Shown in pieces: positions 16,688-22,910 of a DNA stretch of 25,468 nucleotides. The first letter of the stretch is position 1, and every line of letters starts with the position of its first letter. The stretch comes from a virus. Position numbers and translations under genes: made by a program. The stretch covers positions 1-25,468 of the IMG/VR virus record IMGVR_UViG_3300020438_000248; one strand, given 5' to 3'. Below the pieces are notes generated by a model. The model had not been told where the DNA came from and made no database searches. It was given only the letters and a program-made list of their open reading frames with translations.

Positions 16688-17233
16688 GTGCCATACAAGG
16701 ACGCTGATAAGCGACGGGCGTATAATCGCCGTTATCAGAAGGTCTATTATGCTAATAACGCAAAGAAACGCAAAACAGAAGTTGCGTTGCGTCGTAAGAA
16801 TATTCGACGTTGGTATGATGAAATCAGAAGAGAATCAAATTGTTCGGAATGTGGATTGAGCGGCGAAACTTGTCCTTGGCTTTTGGAATATCATCATCGT
16901 GTTGCCGGAACTAAAACTGCCGGCGTTTCGCACTTGGTAAGTAATGGATATTCAAGAAAAAGAATCGAGGAAGAGATGGCGAAGTGCGACATCCTCTGTT
17001 CAAATTGTCATCGGATTCATCACTACGAACAGAAACTTGTCGGCAAGGGTCCGAAACAGGATGGGGGAAAACAGACTATTGACCTCGATACCATTGATGA
17101 CCCGCTCCGAGTAAACGCAATTAAATCTCGTCGCAAGTCTCAAAAGAAAAACAGACAAAGAGTTCGAGAGAAAAGAAAAGCGGAATTGAAAGACAAACAA
17201 AATATGCCCGGTCCTTCCATTGATGAATCATAA
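16688..17233 (+). CDS. HNH endonuclease
   Basis: 181 residues from the chosen GTG start, which gives VPYKDADKRRAYNRRYQKVY, the usual opening of phage HNH proteins (MPYKD...). A TTG 15 nt upstream is in frame but adds only an atypical five residues. A TAAATAACC box lies 30 nt before the GTG. The nuclease core shows a zinc knuckle C52-x2-C55, then EYHH (68-70), and CDILCSNCHRIHHYE (100-114) with C104-x2-C107, H108 and H111/H112, so the beta-beta-alpha-metal site looks complete. The last 50 residues are very basic, suiting DNA binding. Such enzymes act as homing nucleases or in packaging; here it leads a cassette of non-structural genes, which favours a selfish or cargo role. Confidence 0.85.
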   Translation: MPYKDADKRRAYNRRYQKVYYANNAKKRKTEVALRRKNIRRWYDEIRRESNCSECGLSGETCPWLLEYHHRVAGTKTAGVSHLVSNGYSRKRIEEEMAKCDILCSNCHRIHHYEQKLVGKGPKQDGGKQTIDLDTIDDPLRVNAIKSRRKSQKKNRQRVREKRKAELKDKQNMPGPSIDES

Positions 17234-17235
17234 CT

Positions 17236-17241
17236 GTTATA
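17236..17241 (+). promoter_or_regulatory. TATA element for the glycosyltransferase gene
   Basis: GTTATA starts at 17236, exactly 29 nt before the ATG at 17265, the spacing seen for the other leaderless genes. No TCAATR pair is present. There is no ribosome site before that ATG, which agrees with a leaderless mRNA. Confidence 0.45.
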
Positions 17242-17264
17242 GTAGTGGCTTTTAACCGAATGAC

Positions 17265-18572
17265 ATGGTAAGAATCCTATGGGGAAGCGAGCAACCTACA
17301 AGACCAACAGGATATGGTATTGTCAGTCGAAACTTGATTAAAAGATTAGTAGCCAAAGGACATGAAGTTTTTGTCATGGGTTGGGATTACAATGGTGAGG
17401 ACTTTCTTCACCCCGAAGGATGGACTATGGTTCACGCAGGCATCTCCGGTTATGGGTCTGAAAACCTAGGCGGACCGAATAGCCCAACAGTTCTCGAGGC
17501 TACAATAAAGAAACTTGATATTGATATTTACATTTCTTTAATTGACCCTTGGTATATTGGTCATGCAGTAATGTCAACAAACAAAATGTCAATCCCTTAT
17601 ATTGCTTATCTTCCAATAGACGGATTTCCAATATCTCCGGCTTGGAAGGATATTCTGAAAATGGTTCATACTCCAATGTGGATGAGCAAGTTTGGAAAAA
17701 GAACTTTCACCGAGTTTGTAAAAGATTATTCATCCGAAGGAACAGTTCCGGTTGAAAACAGAGATGGAATCCTCGACCGTTATCTTACAGAAGATACGCC
17801 GGTTTTATATCACGGTGTCGAACTTGATATTTTCAAACCAATCACCGATGAGGAAAAAGCGGAACTAAAAGAGAAGATGGGAATTAAGTGGGATTTCGTG
17901 TTTATGAGTGTGGCAAGAAATACAAATCGGAAGCAAATACCCCGGTTGTTAGAGGCATTTTCACAATTTATTCATTACAATCCCGATGTTCCCGAAAGTG
18001 TCGGCTTGGTTCTACACTGTGGCGACCCGACAGATACGTTCGGAATGGGCGGTTGGAATCTTCCGGCTCTTATCGCTCAATACAACTTAGGCGATTACGT
18101 CGCTTTCTCTGATACAAGTTCGAATCCACTTTCGGGATTGACAACAGTAGAGATGGCGAGATTGTTCCAATCATGTGATGTTCATATCATGGCTACAGGC
18201 GGAGAAGGTTTTGGTATTCCATCAGCAGAAGCCATGGCCTGCGGAAAGCCAATCATTCTTCCCGATAACTCAACAGGTCCGGAACTTGTCGGCTACGGAC
18301 CTCAACGACGCGGTTGGATTGCTAAGTCCTCTACTCACATTACAGGACCTCAATGGGGAGTCAATATGACATTAGTCGATATTGAAGACCTCGCTTGGAA
18401 AATGCGAACGGCTTACGAACAAGATGAAGAAAGAAAAGAGTTCGGAGAGAACGCGAGAAAGTTTGCCGAGAAGAACTTCAATTGGGATGTTCTAACTGAC
18501 CAATTAGAAAAGCAGATATTGAAGACTGCAATTGAAATACATCCGCTAGGCGGAATGTCAAGGGTGATATAA
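17265..18572 (+). CDS. GT4-type glycosyltransferase
   Basis: A 435-residue GT-B fold enzyme. The N-terminal half opens with the nucleotide-fold pattern MVRILWGSEQPTRPTGYGIV and the glycine-rich acceptor loop. The C-terminal half has VFMSVARNTNRKQIPRLLEA near residue 212 and the retaining EX7E motif, E314 to E322 in GEGFGIPSAEAMACGKP, followed by PDNSTGPELV. It should move a sugar from a nucleotide donor to an unknown acceptor: viral structural protein, modified DNA base or host glycan. It is soluble with no membrane segment. The next gene starts 1 nt after its stop, and a methyltransferase follows in the same run, which suggests joint decoration of one target. Confidence 0.9.
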   Translation: MVRILWGSEQPTRPTGYGIVSRNLIKRLVAKGHEVFVMGWDYNGEDFLHPEGWTMVHAGISGYGSENLGGPNSPTVLEATIKKLDIDIYISLIDPWYIGHAVMSTNKMSIPYIAYLPIDGFPISPAWKDILKMVHTPMWMSKFGKRTFTEFVKDYSSEGTVPVENRDGILDRYLTEDTPVLYHGVELDIFKPITDEEKAELKEKMGIKWDFVFMSVARNTNRKQIPRLLEAFSQFIHYNPDVPESVGLVLHCGDPTDTFGMGGWNLPALIAQYNLGDYVAFSDTSSNPLSGLTTVEMARLFQSCDVHIMATGGEGFGIPSAEAMACGKPIILPDNSTGPELVGYGPQRRGWIAKSSTHITGPQWGVNMTLVDIEDLAWKMRTAYEQDEERKEFGENARKFAEKNFNWDVLTDQLEKQILKTAIEIHPLGGMSRVI

Positions 18573-18573
18573 T

Positions 18574-18960
18574 ATGGAGCAACGAGAAATTAAGAGAGTA
18601 TCAAAGCCAACAAAATTATGCGGAGAACCATGCAAGACTCACGGTCGTCCCTGCATAATCGGAATGGGATATGGAGACGGAAGACAAGAAGCGCTTGAAA
18701 GAGCATTATTCGTCGAAGGTGTCAAGCAAAAGTTCTCACATACCAAGGACTCAACGCATTATTGTGATATTTGTATGAGAGAACGTCGTGAGGGACGTCA
18801 TCCGGGTTATTACAAATATGACCCAATTACTCAACAAGTTTTACCCGGCGCTGTCATAACTAAGAGACTAAAGCAAGAAACAAAGAAAATGGCGAGACGA
18901 AAAGACATAGCCGATGGTAAAAGAAAGGCTTTCGGAAATCGCTCCAAAAAGAAGAAGTGA
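18574..18960 (+). CDS. Cys-rich basic protein, 128 aa, probable zinc binder
   Basis: Not recognised. The N-terminal half holds C16-x3-C20 and C27 (LCGEPCKTHGRPC) and a later HYCDICMRERREG with a C-x2-C knuckle, so one or two zinc sites are likely. The C-terminal 40 residues are Lys/Arg-rich and end FGNRSKKKK, suggesting nucleic-acid binding. It starts 1 nt after the glycosyltransferase stop and ends 4 nt before the methyltransferase start, so it belongs to that operon. Confidence 0.8.
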   Translation: MEQREIKRVSKPTKLCGEPCKTHGRPCIIGMGYGDGRQEALERALFVEGVKQKFSHTKDSTHYCDICMRERREGRHPGYYKYDPITQQVLPGAVITKRLKQETKKMARRKDIADGKRKAFGNRSKKKK

Positions 18961-18964
18961 GTGA

Positions 18965-19519
18965 ATGGTAGGACCGACCGGGATTTGGAATGTCGAAGAA
19001 GCGGATGGTCAGCATGGTTCTGACCCCGACCTTATGAAAAACTTGTGGAAATATTTTCCAATGGACGAACCAATCTATGACTTCGGTTGCGGACCGGGAG
19101 ATTATTGCGTATCACTTTCGACGCAAGGTTTCGAAGTTGAAGGATTCGAAGGAACGCCATTACAAAATCTAGCAAGATTTCATCCGATTCATCAAGTTGA
19201 TTTGGCCGAAGAGTTGGGCGAACTTGACAGCGCGAACATACTCTGTTTGGAAGTTGGCGAACATATTCCACTCAATAGGCAACAAGATTTGCTACACAAC
19301 ATCCGTAAAACTTGTTTGAACAGAGCAATTGTATCTTGGGCAATTCCGGGACAAGGCGGATATTATCATGTGAACGAACAACCGAACGAAGTGATAATCG
19401 CGGAGATGGCGAGACGAGGATTCAGTTTGCATCTCGCAGATACATTACAAATTAGAAAAGACTCAAGTTTTTGGTGGTTCAAAAACACGTTGATGGTCTT
19501 TGATAGAATTAGTTTGTAG
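18965..19519 (+). CDS. Class I SAM-dependent methyltransferase
   Basis: 184 residues with SAM motif I YDFGCGPGDY (38-47), a probable motif II acidic position at EVEGFEGT, and LCLEVGEHIPLNRQQDLLHN (93-112), the motif IV region of small-molecule and protein methyltransferases of the Methyltransf_23 kind. There is no DPPY-type motif, so it is not an obvious adenine DNA methylase. The acceptor is unknown; the glycosyltransferase two genes upstream makes a sugar or glycosylated target possible. The last codons and the TAG stop lie inside one arm of a 19-bp inverted repeat that belongs to the antisense RNA B. Confidence 0.85.
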   Translation: MVGPTGIWNVEEADGQHGSDPDLMKNLWKYFPMDEPIYDFGCGPGDYCVSLSTQGFEVEGFEGTPLQNLARFHPIHQVDLAEELGELDSANILCLEVGEHIPLNRQQDLLHNIRKTCLNRAIVSWAIPGQGGYYHVNEQPNEVIIAEMARRGFSLHLADTLQIRKDSSFWWFKNTLMVFDRISL

Positions 19520-19634
19520 GAAGACGGAGCGTGAATAGCGCCATCCATGTCCCTTTCATGCGAGTATTTTTCAACAGCGTCTAGTAAAGGGCGCGTCCGG
19601 GTCGATGTCGTGTCGCGTCTTCCTACAAACTAAT
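19508..19634. repeat. 19-bp perfect inverted repeat
   Basis: ATTAGTTTGTAGGAAGACG at 19508-19526 is exactly repeated inverted at 19616-19634, with 89 bases between. A third copy of the first 14 repeat bases (TTAGTTTGTAGGAA) lies at 19720-19733 and a variant at 7716-7728. The left arm contains the methyltransferase stop codon. It is best explained as the closing helix of RNA B; terminal repeats of a tiny mobile element are an alternative. Confidence 0.85.
19509..19633 (-). ncRNA. Putative structured small RNA B
   Basis: Promoter P4 fires leftward with TTTATAA starting at 19656. TTAGTTTGTAGGAAGACG follows from 19633, 23 nt later, as in RNA A. Its 18 bases are perfectly complementary to 19526-19509 in the same strand, so the transcript can fold into one long closing helix around an 89-nt interior. 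The interior has GCGCC/GGCGC and CCTTT/AAAGG pairings. Compared with RNA A, helix position 11 is G-C in place of A-U, a compensatory change. No gene lies downstream in this orientation; the 3' arm overlaps the methyltransferase end in antisense. Confidence 0.6.
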
Positions 19635-19649
19635 GAGGCAGGCTTTCAG

Positions 19650-19703
19650 TTATAAACCTTTTCATTGAGGCTTACTGACATTGATACACCGAAACATTCA
19701 TAA
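19650..19703. promoter_or_regulatory. Bidirectional archaeal promoter P4 (RNAs B and C)
   Basis: On the minus strand TCAATG copies end at 19684 and 19668 (period 16) and TTTATAA starts at 19656, 12 bp after the second repeat, with an AAAAGG tract between. On the plus strand TTCATAAGG starts at 19697, 13 bp from the pair. Both sides reach TTAGTTTGTAGGAA exactly 23 nt from the box start. The rightward box deviates from TTTATA, so RNA C may be weaker. Confidence 0.7.
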
Positions 19704-19719
19704 GGGGTGAGCCTCTCGC

Positions 19720-19760
19720 TTAGTTTGTAGGAACTTAGTTCCTATGTCGCCCCTTATCCT
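19720..19760 (+). ncRNA. Putative structured RNA C (5' part)
   Basis: The divergent output of P4 begins TTAGTTTGTAGGAA at 19720, identical over 14 bases to RNA B. TAGGAAC (19728-19734) pairs perfectly with GTTCCTA (19738-19744) around a TTA loop. The sequence ATAAGGGGTGA at 19700-19710, which overlaps the TATA box, is an inverted match to TCGCCCCTTAT at 19747-19757, so part of the palindrome acts at DNA level. No plus-strand gene follows before the convergent head operon. The 3' end is unknown. Confidence 0.45.
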
Positions 19761-19965
19761 ATGGTGTCCGGGCGGCGGGAATGTGAAGGTATCTCATAAC
19801 GTGTTTGAGAGTATTGCTAAAAACTATCGGAACTTGTTTGGGTAGTAAAAAGTAGTTCATCAAGAGAACAAAATGAGACTAAGGTGTGGAGTTAGTTATT
19901 CCAACGTCGGTGCATAGTTCGAAATATGTCCTAATCCGTTCAGCCTTCTAAGGTCATTCCCAAAA

Positions 19966-20061
19966 CTACCATCTTCTATTACCTTGGAGAAACCAATCGG
20001 TAATCAATCCAATCCAAACAACAAACTCGAAGAGGCAAATTAATTCCCATGCGGGATTCAT
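19966..20061 (-). CDS. Possible 31-aa single-span membrane peptide
   Basis: A short frame, MNPAWELICLFEFVVWIGLI followed by TDWFLQGNRRW, starts 7 nt after the SAP-DUF4214 stop. It has one hydrophobic stretch of about 19 residues, interrupted by one Glu and one Asp, and a basic C-terminus, as in small viral membrane peptides. AAGTGAT about 8 nt before the ATG could serve as ribosome site. It is too short to trust without conservation; a chance frame is a real alternative. Confidence 0.3.
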   Translation of the reverse strand: MNPAWELICLFEFVVWIGLITDWFLQGNRRW

Positions 20062-20067
20062 GCCTAA

Positions 20068-20493
20068 TCACTTGTTCTTGTATTCTTCGGAGTTTAGTAA
20101 GTCTTGTAAAACATCTGCACGAGTTTGAGTTTTGTGCATATCAAGAACAGATGTGTAATGACGAAGACCGCCTAGGTCAACTTCCCTTCCTAGAACTTTC
20201 ATGTAAAGTCCTTTCAAGAAAGCGTCGGAATCTCCGGCGGTTAAATCGAATCCCTTCCATGATAGAACTTCTTCGCTTGCTTCCTCTTCTGCGACTTCTT
20301 CGACAACTTCCTCGACAACTTCCTCGGCTACTTCTTCAACGGTTTCTTCAACCACTTCTTCCTCTTCTGCATCGTCCCATGATAGGACAGCATCGAGCCT
20401 TTCAGCCAATTCTGCTTTAGTTCCTGTTGTATCTAATCCGTTCTCTTCTGCGAGAGCGACGAGTTCTGCTTTCTTCAAATCTATGAGAGCCAT
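20068..20493 (-). CDS. SAP/HeH domain plus DUF4214 domain protein
   Basis: 141 residues in three parts. Residues 1-35 (DLKKAELVALAEENGLDTTG, then TKAELAERL) form a SAP/HeH-type helix-extension-helix, a DNA-binding motif. Residues 40-75 are almost entirely Glu and Val, a low-complexity acidic linker. Residues 88-141 match DUF4214: FLKGLYMKVLGREVDLGG, then a helix and LQDLLNSEEYKNK; that domain is known from surface-layer and secreted proteins. SAP or HeH domains occur in some phage head and packaging proteins. The gene closes the head operon, so a head-associated or decoration role is possible. A weak box GTTAAA starts at 20522, exactly 29 nt upstream of the ATG. Confidence 0.8.
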   Translation of the reverse strand: MALIDLKKAELVALAEENGLDTTGTKAELAERLDAVLSWDDAEEEEVVEETVEEVAEEVVEEVVEEVAEEEASEEVLSWKGFDLTAGDSDAFLKGLYMKVLGREVDLGGLRHYTSVLDMHKTQTRADVLQDLLNSEEYKNK

Positions 20494-20516
20494 GTACTTC
20501 CGGGGTTATTGGGGGC

Positions 20517-20522
20517 TTTTAA
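20517..20522 (-). promoter_or_regulatory. Weak TATA-like element for the SAP-DUF4214 gene
   Basis: GTTAAA on the minus strand starts at 20522, 29 nt before the ATG at 20493, inside the 35-bp gap after the upstream gene. The spacing follows the leaderless rule seen elsewhere, but the sequence is a poor TATA box, and transcription from the upstream head operon is also likely. Confidence 0.3.
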
Positions 20523-20528
20523 CCGTGT

Positions 20529-21047
20529 TCATTCATTCCAACGTACTGCGACTGTTATATCATATCTGAATCCGTTGCATTTGTCGTGTTTCCCATCGGG
20601 TCCACATTCCGGAGCGAATAAAGTAATCATCTCACCTGCCGCGGCTTTTTGTATTCTAATCCAATGATAATCTGTCCCTGCTACACCTGTGAGCGCTCCA
20701 CCTGCTTGTGGGCTTGAGAGTGTTTCATTATTCAGAATAGCCACGGTGTTGCGGAACAAACCATGAGCCGATTCCCGGTCGGGGTGAGTTAGAGTGATTT
20801 GATAGTACGCTGTCGAAATCTTGCCTGCTGTCAAACTTGCTCCACCTGTCAAAGTCGATGCTTGAGTTTCAGAATAAATAGGAACTATGCAAACTTGAAA
20901 TGTTTTTGCTTTTTTGTATTCCAACCAATCATTGTTGACAGAGACATTCCATGTTCCCGGACTCGGACTTGTTAGATTTGTCAGAATAAATTGTTTGATT
21001 GCATACCAAACAGAGTTTGCCGGAACACCTGCGTCAGTTATCGCCAT
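20529..21047 (-). CDS. Probable tail terminator / tail completion protein
   Basis: 172 residues starting MAITDAGVPANSVWYAIKQF. It begins with an amphipathic helix, then strands, and a long middle loop rich in Thr, Gly and Ala; Cys and His residues cluster in APECGPDGKHDKCNG near 145. The gene follows the head-tail connector, where tail terminator or completion proteins lie in siphovirus genomes, and AIKQFILTNL followed by TYxxQITLTHPDRESAH-like strands fits that alpha/beta fold. I assign it by position and general pattern, not by a clear signature. GAGGT precedes the ATG as ribosome site. Confidence 0.55.
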   Translation of the reverse strand: MAITDAGVPANSVWYAIKQFILTNLTSPSPGTWNVSVNNDWLEYKKAKTFQVCIVPIYSETQASTLTGGASLTAGKISTAYYQITLTHPDRESAHGLFRNTVAILNNETLSSPQAGGALTGVAGTDYHWIRIQKAAAGEMITLFAPECGPDGKHDKCNGFRYDITVAVRWNE

Positions 21048-21057
21048 GCTATTGACC

Positions 21058-21741
21058 TCAATAGTTCCCCTTCAAACCGAACGTCGCAACTCCAACAAGT
21101 TTTTGCTTTTTCAATTCGTTCAAAAACCAATCAAGTTCTTTGTTCGTATTATCTTCTAATCTGTACCACATATCCTTGACTCTATCCATGCAATTTTCAT
21201 CATTCAAAGCGGCTCGTGCGGCGTTTCGACAAACCATCAAAATTGTAGCCATCTTCACCATAGCCGGAACTTCTGTATTCCCACTAACATAACTGACTTT
21301 CAATAGATTCTTGACTCTCTCTCCTAGGTACGAATTGAATCTGATAATCCCTGCTTCGGGATTATGTAGCCAATAATCATCAGTGTCTCTGTTTCTTCCC
21401 TGTACTAATGTGTAAGAAACTGAACCCGACCCATCATATTCCTCAATCTTGGTTATGCTTGCTACAGGACGAAGACCCAAAACTGCGTGTTCACCGAACA
21501 CTGTGGAATCAATCCACTCTTCAACACTGACCGTTGAGGCTTGTTGAGTTCCGAGATATGCGTCAATAACTCGAGACGCATTGGAAATCATTGTAGCAAT
21601 TTGTGAGTCAGTAGGTCCTATCCCTTCTGAAAAGTCAACACCTGCATAAGTTTCGACGTCTGCTAATGTGCAATAGTCTAGGGCAGTATCAGTCGCTTGA
21701 CCAATAATTAATGGCCCAAAGAAATAACCGGATGAAGGCAT
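21058..21741 (-). CDS. Head-tail connector (adaptor) protein, gp6-like
   Basis: 227 residues. The segment ALDYCTLADVETYAG, then IATMISNASRVIDAYLGTQ, is the usual N-terminal helical opening of HK97 gp6/SPP1 gp15-type adaptors, and LGLRPVASITKIEEYDG followed by Tyr-rich strands is the central part; helices with ELDWFLNELKKQKL end it. Such proteins form a 12- or 13-mer ring under the portal joining head to tail. GGGTGAGGTC before the ATG is a strong ribosome site, and TGATAAACC lies 29 nt upstream. The gene follows the capsid gene, as expected. Confidence 0.8.
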   Translation of the reverse strand: MPSSGYFFGPLIIGQATDTALDYCTLADVETYAGVDFSEGIGPTDSQIATMISNASRVIDAYLGTQQASTVSVEEWIDSTVFGEHAVLGLRPVASITKIEEYDGSGSVSYTLVQGRNRDTDDYWLHNPEAGIIRFNSYLGERVKNLLKVSYVSGNTEVPAMVKMATILMVCRNAARAALNDENCMDRVKDMWYRLEDNTNKELDWFLNELKKQKLVGVATFGLKGNY

Positions 21742-21825
21742 GGTCTGACCTCACCCTTTACGGTTTATCAGCGATGCTAACAAGACCGAGAAGGTAATGG
21801 GGGATTGCTCCCCACATTATCCTAC

Positions 21826-22887
21826 TCAAACTGTTGCTATTCCAATCAATTTACAGACTGCATCAGTGTATCTTACACCGAAAGCAACGTCTTGTTTTGG
21901 TACTAACAAGAATCTGTCTTTTTGTGGTTCGTCATGGAATCCGATACTGAATCTTCTGTCAGCAACGGTTGGGTTTCCAATCAAAGGAGAACGATTTTGT
22001 AGTAATAGAGCAACAGTCTTGTTCTGTACTGTTGAACCACCTGTCTCATAATCGCCGGTCCAGTTAAGGTTAGTAGCGATAACACCTGTAGCGAAAACAC
22101 GGATTCCGTAAATGCGTCCAAGTTCTCCGGAAAGAATTGTTGCACCTGCTCCGTATTTATCCACGGTTTGAAGTTCCGTCATGCCGAGAAGTTGCACTTC
22201 GAGGTTTCTTGGCACGATTAATGAAAGGTCAGCGCGGTTATCTGCGTAAACTCCAAGTTGGTTAATTGCTGAACGTAGGTGAGATAGTGCGAAAGTTCCA
22301 CTTACTGAAACTGACTTACCTGCACTCTTTCTTAGACCATCGAATAATGTTAGGTAATCGTTGGAATCTGCGTCAACACCACTAGGGTTTGTACCTGCGT
22401 TGTATAGACCATTGATGTTGTCTGCGTAGGTGTTTGTTATGACTGTATCACCGTTGATGAACAATGACTCTTCGTTAAATGCTAGACGAGAAGCGATGTC
22501 ATCTCTTAGAACTGTTAGAAGACCTTCAACACCGTAAGCGATTAGATAGTTTCCGATTGGTACGTTTGCTATCATGGTCTTTAATTCTAAAGTCATCTCT
22601 GCTGTTGTAGCACGAGATTCAGCGGATGCTGTACCCGCTTCTGTCATTCCTAATGTTTGAGCATGGAACTCAATAGAACCTGTTAGTTTTGGAACTTTCA
22701 TAATTCTGCGGTTCATCGGCATAGCAGGGAATAGAGAACGCATAAAGTTCCTCTCATATACTATAGCGATAATTTCATCAGCAGTTTCAGTCGGCAACAT
22801 TTCTTGCCCTGTCCCTGTACCCGCACCCGCTAGTGCCGCTTTCACTCTTTCAACAACGTCGTTAAACTCAATATCTTCTGTACTCAT
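21826..22887 (-). CDS. HK97-like major capsid protein
   Basis: 353 residues from the chosen start (MSTEDIEFNDVVERVKAALA); a start five codons earlier at 22902 has no ribosome site, while GGAAGTGA lies 6 nt before this one. The body follows the HK97 pattern: an N-arm, then TADEIIAIVYERNFMRSLFP leading to the E-loop strands (MKVPKLTGSIEFHAQTLGMT), a long spine helix (AYGVEGLLTVLRDDIASRLA), NGLYNAGTNPSG, and P-domain and A-domain strands through LSGELGRIYGIRVFATGVI. It forms the icosahedral shell. The gene follows the protease/scaffold with 23 nt between. There is no sign of an unusually long N-terminal delta domain, which fits the scaffold being fused to the protease. Confidence 0.92.
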   Translation of the reverse strand: MSTEDIEFNDVVERVKAALAGAGTGTGQEMLPTETADEIIAIVYERNFMRSLFPAMPMNRRIMKVPKLTGSIEFHAQTLGMTEAGTASAESRATTAEMTLELKTMIANVPIGNYLIAYGVEGLLTVLRDDIASRLAFNEESLFINGDTVITNTYADNINGLYNAGTNPSGVDADSNDYLTLFDGLRKSAGKSVSVSGTFALSHLRSAINQLGVYADNRADLSLIVPRNLEVQLLGMTELQTVDKYGAGATILSGELGRIYGIRVFATGVIATNLNWTGDYETGGSTVQNKTVALLLQNRSPLIGNPTVADRRFSIGFHDEPQKDRFLLVPKQDVAFGVRYTDAVCKLIGIATV

Positions 22888-22910
22888 TTTTTTCACTTCC
22901 ATTTTAATTT

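Larger units (their letters stand above)
19520..19965. other. Intergenic region between the cassette and the head operon
   Basis: About 450 bases with no recognisable protein gene on either strand. It holds RNA B, the bidirectional promoter P4 and RNA C. From about 19760 to 19965 I see no convincing structure; it may be the 3' part of the RNA C transcript, and it is convergent with the SAP-DUF4214 operon. Confidence 0.6.

Noticed and set aside
19508-19634. Insertion sequence or MITE ends
   Set aside because: No target duplication is visible, the interior is only 89 bases, and the promoter-phased start fits an RNA helix better; not excluded.
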